NCBI GenBank assembly: GCA_911728435.2
Contig: OU452206.1
Coordinates: forward strand, 13,112,297-13,176,296
DNA from: Apoderus coryli
Taxonomy: Eukaryota > Arthropoda > Insecta > Coleoptera > Attelabidae
Length of the DNA: 64,000 nucleotides
Direction: 5' to 3'
Positions within the stretch are counted from its first letter, which is position 1; each line of letters opens with the position of its first letter. Under the pieces are notes generated by a model, which ran no database searches, was not told the DNA's origin, and saw only the letters and a program-made list of their open reading frames with translations. The translations under genes were made by a program, and so were the position numbers. Below are positions 57,201-64,000 of this stretch, piece by piece.

Positions 57201-57779
57201 ATGACGGAGCTTCATAACCATAATAGCCAACATAAATTATACAATAAACGTAGCTCTATAAAACTGCCTTAAACAAGGATTATTAGGAATTATAGATCCT
57301 TGTAAGGTATAGTTTTTTTCTATAGTAGACTAGAGTATTTATGTGTTAGTTTTTATGCCCTATAACTCTTCAGTACTTACGTGCATACGGAAATGTTTTG
57401 TATTTGCATAGAGAGACTCTCTGCAATAATTTAAACTGGTTATATATGTAACAGTTTGCAAAATGTATAGAAATATATATATATGCGATACGGAACAGAC
57501 GACATTTTGCGGTAAAACAGCGGAAATTTTGAGGTGTGAGTATAGAAAACGATTTTCAACACCAAAGAATAATAAAAGACCAGGCTATATTTTCCGCTCA
57601 ACATGTCACCAGTTTTATGTGTTTTAGATTCAATAAAATTGTGTATTTATGCAGCCAATAAACTTTTTACTAGCTTAGCTTAATATTTATATATATTATA
57701 CTGAGATATAACAAATATGTTAATTTATGTTTCTCCAATACGTGATACTGTCAATATCAATCCACTCTTTCAAAAGAAC

Positions 57780-58119
57780 TGTAACGTTTTTCTGGTGCGT
57801 TGTGTGAAATAATAACGAGATTTGAATTAAACTAATTTATTTACACTTAATACCTAAACACTTAAATTAATAACTTAAAAGAACTATATTTCTACTATTT
57901 ATATTTCACAACACTGTTCTTAACTATTGCCTATTCACTTCATTTTTGACTGTGTCCTATGTCTGTCTGTCTATCTGTCTTTATATACCATGTCGCCTTC
58001 CACAGCACACAAGAACGTTCAGGAGCTTTCTATTCTCTTCTGTGGTGTTCGACGACAATAGCAGCGTGAGTATGACTAAACGCCTGGCGGTGTTGCCGGA
58101 TATTTTAATATTCGTCACA
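57780..58119 (-). mobile_element. Solo LTR, Gypsy-like
   Basis: Minus strand: starts TGTGACGAATATT and ends AACGTTACA, giving the TG...CA ends of an LTR. Inside are a TATATAA box (57981-57987) followed downstream by an AATAAA signal (57836-57841), in the order required for LTR transcription. Flanking tetranucleotides GAAC and GTAC differ at one base, consistent with an aged 4-bp target duplication. No internal retroelement genes are nearby, so it is a solo LTR left by recombination. Confidence 0.65.
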
Positions 58120-58254
58120 GTACAATAATTTAGAGTTTACAAAGTGCGATTCCCATAGCCATATCAAACTATATCTTCCCAATTGATGTCTTTCGTGCAG
58201 TGGGTCTCCATGCACTATAGGATTTAATTTAGTTTTAAACTAAATTAGTTTAAA

Positions 58255-58340
58255 AAATTGAAAAAATAGTCTATTTTTAAGTGGAGTTATAATTTCATTG
58301 CTGAAAAATAAAAGTCGATTCTCGATAAAATATATATTAC
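58255..58340 (+). repeat. Partial copy of the hammerhead-bearing repeat
   Basis: AATAGTCTATTTTTAAGTGG and ATAATTTCATTGCTGAAAAA then TAAAAGTCGATTCTC match 25462-25525 (AGTAGTCAATTTTTAAGTGA, TAATTTCAACAATGAAAAAA, TAAAAGTCAAATCTC). The ribozyme-like part is not present. Confidence 0.6.
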
Positions 58341-58464
58341 ATTTGGTGGATATTCGACTATTATTTTATCCATTTACATTAGTTTAATTTGAAGAATTAA
58401 TCAATTTTCAGTGGAAAAGAGATCAGTATAATTAATAAGCAACAATTACGTTAAAAAATAAAAT

Positions 58465-58930
58465 TTAGTGGATCTCAATGTCAGACTTCCAATAGTTCAG
58501 GTTAAATTGTACGCATCTACGGATTGCGTGAATTCCCGCTTGGAAGACGGTAGGGATATATTCCCATTGATTCTGGTTCAGGGGCAGGAGTATTCGGGCC
58601 CGGCACCAAATACTCCTGCCCCTTTGGTTTTGGAGTCGTCTGTAAGCCATTTGCTAGTGTTTAACTTACTTTGCCAGTCCCTCTTGCTACTTAACTTTTT
58701 GGTGAAGTTCTTCTGAAAGTTATATTTTTTGATAGTTTCGTCACTAGGGAGGTCTAGAGAGGGGATGTGTTTGACAGAGATCTCCAGGCTCTCATTTGCT
58801 GCTCTTTCTTATTATAGTCCTAGTAATGCATATGCTTGCTAGTCTTTGTACCCAATGAAGTTTTCTCCTTGCTGTAGGGTTGTTCTGCTTTAGAGTGCCA
58901 GACTATTGCCCCATAGGTTATGATATCATA
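58465..58930 (-). pseudogene. RNase H-bearing LINE fragment
   Basis: Minus strand from the right: VWHSKAEQ and QRLASICITRTI (the KLQRLACxxITGAM motif), then ANESLEISVKHIPSLDLPSD and KWLTDDSKTKGAGVFG, the first RNase H Asp motif. After a frameshift comes FQAGIHAIRRCVQFNL, where the catalytic Glu of FQAE is Gly. Same general group as 36963-38313. It contains a perfect 14-bp inverted repeat at 58581-58622. Confidence 0.65.
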
Positions 58931-59879
58931 TTGTACATCCACAGCAATATTTTGGGTTTACAGCCCCAAGTTTTGAGTGTCAGATTCCTGCACACTAATG
59001 AATCAGAGCTTCTGTTGCTTTACCGTTATTTTAACAAGCTTACTCCACCATTCAGTATAGTTTTTTTTAACGGCAAATTATAACACTTTTCGTTGGTTGA
59101 GGCCCCTTTGAGCATAGATTTGCCTGGCTATTACTATAATACGTACGTCTCTGTTCTTAGCATTAGGTAGATTTATATAACATTTAAAATAAATTTTTAA
59201 AAGGTATACATTAGAATAACTATTTAAATTAGTCGGGTTTTATTATACGAGAACCTGAATATATTACTGTCGAAATTTCACATCGACTGACATTTATTTC
59301 GATCTATTAATACAAGCCATAATTATTTTGGTAGCAACACAATCGTACTACTAGGCATCTATTTCTGGAAAACTAAAGGAAGATGTTAGTAGTTAATAAT
59401 GAAATATAGGTACATCATCATTTTAAAGGAAATGAACTGTAGAGATGATTGGCGTATTTATGTAGATAAACCTGTTAACAGTAAATAGTATGAAACGTGA
59501 CGAAACTTACCAAAAAAAAATGTAAAATATGCGTGCATGCTCAAGCCCAACTATAAAGTGTAATTATCTGCAGAAATTGATCCGTACGCGACGGATCTTG
59601 ACACGGACGATCTTGATTTTGGACATGATAATAACACCCAAAACGGGAATCACAAGGATTCAAGTGAACAATAAAAGGAAAATAAAGAGAAAAAAAAAGA
59701 AGAAATATAACAAAATGGAAAAGAAATAATATTAAATGAGCGAGAAATAGTGGAGAAGGATTTGTTAGGTAATTGGAATAACAAAAGGGCAACAGCTACA
59801 CGTAAGGAATACGCTAGGTTTTTAAGGATCAACAAAGAAATTCGCTGAAAATTGACATATTATTATTTCAGCCTTCCAA
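58931..59879. other. Gene-free stretch
   Basis: A short acidic frame at about 59578-59665 (DPYATDLDTDDLDFGHDN) is reminiscent of acidic N-termini in some transposases, but it has no continuation. Confidence 0.35.
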
Positions 59880-60035
59880 AATGGGCGCCGAAACTCCCGA
59901 TTTATTAACAAAGAAAATGAAGCTAATGTGTTACGATACTGTAAAGCAAACCCTACAACTTTTGTTAGTCCCTGTGAAGAAACTGGTATTAGTTTTGGTT
60001 TAGTTAATAATATTTTGAAGAAATACAAAAAAAAA
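59880..60035 (+). pseudogene. Transposase second helix-turn-helix fragment
   Basis: Frame reads GRRNSRFINKENEANVLRYC and KANPTTFVSPCEETGISFGL then VNNILKKYK. This resembles the GRxxxxxEENxxxVLxxVxxNPxxSxRxxxxxxGISxxxVxxILKKHK segment of insect mariner-superfamily transposases. It ends in an A-run. No catalytic part. Confidence 0.5.
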
Positions 60036-60555
60036 AAAAAAGAAGATTTTATGGACTACGAAAGTTCGTTTTCAAAAAGCAGGGGATGCAAAAAAGTCAA
60101 CGATATAAAACCATTAGTGTATGGTGTGTAAAGTAATTGACAGATATATTTTAGGTCATAGTTTTCTTCAGCGCAAGATAGCAGATTTTATTGATAAAAT
60201 AATCAATCCATAAAAGTAACAAAAGATATAAAACATACAAGCAGGGGCGTAGTGACCAGTGTTCCGCGTGTTCCACGGAGCCCGGTACTGCATTCTGCAT
60301 CTTTTCTATATTAAATACCTATAAATTTTAGGGTTTTTTTGCATTTATTTGAGTTCATTAAAAGTTTTATCACAAATTATATTGACTTCTTATAACAAAA
60401 CAGAGGCTAACGACGCAAATTGTTTGAAAAAAAAAACTAGAAATATTTGAAACTATTTAATAGTGCAAGAATTCTAAATGTAACATTTTTTAGGTAATAT
60501 TCTATTACAACTATGAAAAATCATTCCGTATTTCGAATATCCTGTAGTATTTTCA
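60036..60555. other. Gene-free stretch
   Basis: No supported gene. GCAGGGGCGTAGTGACC at 60241 looks like the edge of the repeat that includes the tandem array further right. Confidence 0.35.
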
Positions 60556-61420
60556 ATATGGTTAAAATCCGTTAAGTGGTTTTTGAGTTATCACGGATAC
60601 ACATTTTTTCTGGCCCTTCAATAGAATTTTCACGGACGCCTATGGTATATTAATTTTTCTCGTGTATTTTGAACACCAATTCAACTATGAAAATTTTTAC
60701 ATTTTAAATGTTTTTATTTTACCCCCTTTTCTACTATTAACGAAGCCTATGTAAATACAAATTTTATGCTGCATTTTGTAGGTTATCTTATATCAAAGCT
60801 ATATTATATAATTAGCGAATTTTTCTAGTATATTTGGGAAACTTTTTTTTTTCGTTTTTGACCCTTTTTTAGACTATTTTCGAACGCCTGTGTGAACCAA
60901 TTTTTTTATGGAATATTTTTTAGCTTATATTGTATCACAACTATGAACAAATTATTCCATATTTCGAATAAGTTTAGGAAATATATATTTTTTATGTTTT
61001 GACCCCTTTTCCACTATTTACGAACGCCTATGAATGTAAGTTATTTATGACACATTTTATATGTTAGATTCTATCAAAACTATAAATAACTAGTTAATAT
61101 TTCTGCTATGTTTAAGAAATACGTTTTTTTAAAATCTTTTTTACCCCATTTTACACTATTTTCGAACGCCAATGTGGTCTAATATTTTATGTTAAATATT
61201 TTAGGTTATATTCCATTAAATGCGTAAAAAATTATGCAGTATTTCGGATTAGTTTAAGAAATATGATTTTTTTTAATTTTGGAACCCTCTTTTAAACCCC
61301 TTGCCTACGCTCAATGTTTCCCAAAATCTAATCAGCTCCTTGCCATATCCAATAGTATTTATGCATCAAATTTGGTTAAAATCTGTTAAGCGGTTTTTGG
61401 GTTTTCGTGGATAAACACTA
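60556..61420 (+). repeat. Tandem array, period ~140 bp, flanked by direct repeats
   Basis: CGAACGCCTATG-like unit starts occur near 60633, 60741, 60881, 61021 and 61163, with a remnant at about 61302. Spacings are 108, 140, 140, 142 and ~140. Units share a TTTTATG...CATTTT block, TAGGTTATATTCTATCA, AACTATGAAAAATTATTCC, GTATTTCGAATAAGTTTAGG and TTTTGACCCCTTTT. The array is bracketed by GGTTAAAATCCGTTAAGTGG (60560) and GGTTAAAATCTGTTAAGCGG (61374), each followed by a TTTTTGRGTT block. Non-coding. Confidence 0.75.
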
Positions 61421-62075
61421 AACTACTTATTTATGTATAAAATGACCAAAAAACAGGTATTTCCGGTGAAATTATTTTTTTAAATATATTCAAAATGATA
61501 AATATTTAAAGCAGTTATTATATCGTCTGAAATGTTCTGCCAGTGCCTCCATATCAATGCTTCTCTGTTGTCACACCTTATCACCAACATAATGTGTAAA
61601 AAATTCCTCAAATATATGAAAAGCACTGTATGGAATGGAATGCCTGATGTGGACCCATATCATTTTCAATGCGGAAAATTTATAAAGAAGCACCGCTGTT
61701 AAGCAACAAGTTTTTCTACATTTTTATTATGCGAAAAGGTCTTTTTTTAACGAACAGAAATGTTTGTGGTGAACATTTTTGGGTACTGACAGTAATATAT
61801 TAGTTACACGGATACATTTCAAGCTGGTTTATAATAGGTTTAGAGCTTTTTTGCTTTTTTTTTAATGTAAATATGTTATTTAGTTTATCCTTGATAAGTG
61901 CTACCTAACACGGTCGGTATATCAAAGTTACTCTAAATTGTATCAAAACTTTAACACACAACATTTAGAAACTACTCATGGGCAACGAGCTGAAACCCAG
62001 TTCAACTGAAACATGGTGTTCATATGTTATTATGATATATTTATATTTGTCAATTACCCAACCCAATGTTGGTTA
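61421..62075. other. Gene-free stretch
   Basis: No supported feature. Confidence 0.4.
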
Positions 62076-62575
62076 TACGAGGGTGGTTTAATATTAGTTC
62101 ATTCATAGATGGCGTTACTAGAATTTTTTCCATATTATGATGTTTATTTAGTACTAATCTTCAAACAATACGTGTATACATTAGACAGCAATCTGACTAT
62201 TGGTTTGTAAGCTATAGCATTTTGTGTGAACCAACGTTTGTTATTGAAAAAAAAAAAATGAATGGGCTACGAATTTCTTACCCATCGCGCGGACAGGGTT
62301 TTCATATCTAGATCTATATTTATGCATAATGTGATGCACCGGTCAGTTGACCAGACTACAGCGTCAACCAACACACATTTTCAATCTTTGATGGTCCAAT
62401 ATCATTCCATAGATATTTTCGCTGATTTCTGGTGTAACGATTTCTTTTGGGCGATCTGAACGTTCATGGTGATTTTTACTGGTTCGTCTACAACGGAACT
62501 TAGTAACCCACTTTTTAGTCATTGATATTGACAGTGCATAGTCCTCATAGTTGCTTTCAATGGCTGTCAAATATA
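62076..62575. mobile_element. Mariner remnant with inverted coding segment
   Basis: 62076 starts TACGAGGGTGGTTTAATATT, a typical mariner end after a TA dinucleotide. The next ~165 bp have the look of a mariner leader in plus orientation (ATAGATGGCGTTACTAGAA, ending in an A-run at about 62246-62258). The following coding piece, 62259-62570, is on the minus strand: SMTKKWVTKFRCRRTS, HERSDRPKEIVTPEISENIY, MILDHQRLK, then LDMKTLSARWVRNS. That is the N-terminal DNA-binding region, so the coding part is inverted relative to its own leader. The catalytic half and other end are gone. Confidence 0.65.
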
Positions 62576-62744
62576 AAATAAATACAGTTGTCTACCCGGG
62601 ACGGGAGCAGTTTTGCCCTTACACGGAAAGAACATGTTAGGATTTTTATATTCCACCCAATCAGTTTCTCAGTTACCACCAGCAAGGCCTTCAGATTTCA
62701 CATCGGTATGAAAAATTATATGCATAGTTAATTTGATTATAGTT

Positions 62745-63170
62745 AGTATAATCATAATTTTTTGTTATCCTCACTAGAAATACGCATTAGCGCCAAAAGC
62801 AATGCCCAGTGAGGAGTCCTATAGTTATTCGAATCTGACTTCTGCTTAAGGTTAGCAGTTTTTCAGTTCGTTTTGTTGCTGTACCAGGTATGAATTTCTT
62901 ACCATGTTCCTGCTTAGGAATATGTTCTGGTGCTCTTTTTTGGCCCAGCACTTCAGAAGTTCCCGTGCCATTCTTTTAGACAAGCCCAGCGCAGGTTCAG
63001 TGCCAGTGTATGGGTTTTATGTATATAGTTAGTATAGCCATAATTTCTAGGGATCCTCACAAGAAATAAATTTTCGCACCAAAAGCTCTTCCTAACTATA
63101 TGAATATTGAACACCTGCTCTGCCGTCCTTAAGCTATAAGGAAGTTAGCTACCAAAATCATGTTTCGAGT
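62745..63170 (+). repeat. Diverged direct duplication
   Basis: 62745-62900 and 63015-63170 share TAGTTAGTATAATCATAATT / TAGTTAGTATAGCCATAATT, ATCCTCACTAGAAATA / ATCCTCACAAGAAATA and GCGCCAAAAGC / GCACCAAAAGC. They are two copies about 270 bp apart. Non-coding. Confidence 0.55.
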
Positions 63171-63465
63171 TACGATCGAACAACCAGGAAATAATAACAA
63201 AATGATGCTTTTTGATAACCATAAGTCAATAGATCTAATAGAGCACTTTCAAATTGTTATAATGTCAATACATAACAATGGGTTAAACTTAATAAATAGG
63301 TTTTTTGTTTTTTTTAGCTAGCGTACGATCGAAAAACCGGGAAATAATATCAAAATGATGCTTCTTGATAACTATAACTCAATAGATCTAATAGAGCACT
63401 TTCAAATTGTCATAAGGTCAATACGTATCAATTGGTTAAACTTAGGGATTTTTTTTTAGCTAGCA
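63171..63465 (+). repeat. Tandem duplication, unit ~150 bp
   Basis: TACGATCGAACAACC at 63171 and TACGATCGAAAAACC at 63324 start two copies that share AAAATGATGCTT, TTGATAAC and CAATAGATCTAATAGAGCAC, then TTTCAAATTGT. Each ends in TTTTTTTTAGCTAGC. They are about 85-90% alike by eye. Confidence 0.8.
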
Positions 63466-64000
63466 TTCTTCTAATTAGCAGCATTCTTCATCTACGACTA
63501 AAATGCCGTTAAGTCCTTAACAACATTTTAGTGTTTGGTTTACGATTATTTTTATTGGCATTTACGAGACTTAAACAAAATATCATCAATTTTTAAACTT
63601 AAAAGCCGCTAAAGACCGTAACGTTGTTACAGCTTAGCATTATAGCCATCGAAATCAAAATCCCATAGTGTTCAGCTGTAATTAAAATTCGGTTCGAAGG
63701 TTCTTCTAACGGCATGACTTCGTTGCAGTTTGAATCTGTTATAGATATATTATCTGGATTATTATTGACGTATTCACTTCAGAAACACAAAATCTCCAGA
63801 ATCCTTAACTACATTTATGCATAGTGTTTTCATTTAACTGCTTTATAACATTGGATTAGCATATTATAATTTAAAACAAAAATAAACTACTAATAAAAAG
63901 TTAAAGTACTTGAAAGGCATTATAGAGTACAAAAATCAGTTACCGGCAATTTACCTAAGCAACTTGCAGTCCAATTTTAGGGAATATTTAAATTTATAAA
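63466..64000. other. Gene-free stretch to window end
   Basis: No supported feature. Confidence 0.4.

Noticed and set aside
60633..61305. CRISPR array
   Set aside because: Units are about 140 bp and similar throughout, with no short repeat/unique spacer alternation, and the DNA is clearly eukaryotic.

Overview
This window looks like intergenic or intronic DNA from an insect (or closely related arthropod). It is strongly AT-rich, has no operons, and is packed with decayed transposable elements typical of insects: several non-LTR retrotransposon (LINE) clades, Tc1/mariner-superfamily DNA transposons, miniature and foldback elements with ends like TACAGGGTGTCC, tRNA-derived SINEs and one solo LTR. 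The order cannot be fixed from sequence alone. A beetle-type genome fits the repeat content, but that is only an impression.

Layout: 0.4-5 kb holds inverted pairs of small elements, a LINE 3' end and a Tc1-like element with long terminal inverted repeats. 5-12.8 kb is mostly quiet, with a hammerhead-like motif at 5.8 kb, a LINE tail at 7.7-8.2 kb and a 656-bp foldback at 9.5-10.1 kb. 12.8-20.1 kb has two tRNA-like SINE fragments, another large foldback, a 2.1-kb long-TIR element with a transposase relic, and a 600-bp MITE. 20.6-28.8 kb is a LINE-rich zone with one Tc1-like transposon and one LINE nested in another in opposite orientation. 30-41.5 kb carries further LINEs, including two with RNase H domains and an RTE-like copy abutting an opposite-strand LINE. 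41.8-49.3 kb has mariner relics, a 739-bp MITE inside a LINE, and a DD41D-type element with long TIRs. 51-64 kb has scattered mariner/Tc1 relics, a solo LTR, an RNase H LINE fragment, a tandem array with a period near 140 bp, and duplicated segments at the right edge.

Possible host genes: the only convincing candidate is a single coding exon at 49737-49943 on the minus strand, exactly 69 codons followed by a strong GTGAGT donor. If it is real, the 49 kb to its left would be intron or downstream sequence. A GC- and CpG-rich segment at about 55.99-56.64 kb, with a TATA-like box, may be a promoter or first exon.

Most notable signal: three dispersed copies (5797-5837, 25568-25610, 30819-30861) of a roughly 42-nt motif that fits a minimal type I hammerhead ribozyme. 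The core is CTGATGA...GAAA, stems I and II show compensatory changes between copies, and stem III is very short. At least two copies sit in a common repeat whose 3' part recurs without the ribozyme at 58.26 kb. All mobile-element coding regions are broken by stops, frameshifts or deletions, so none looks autonomous here.
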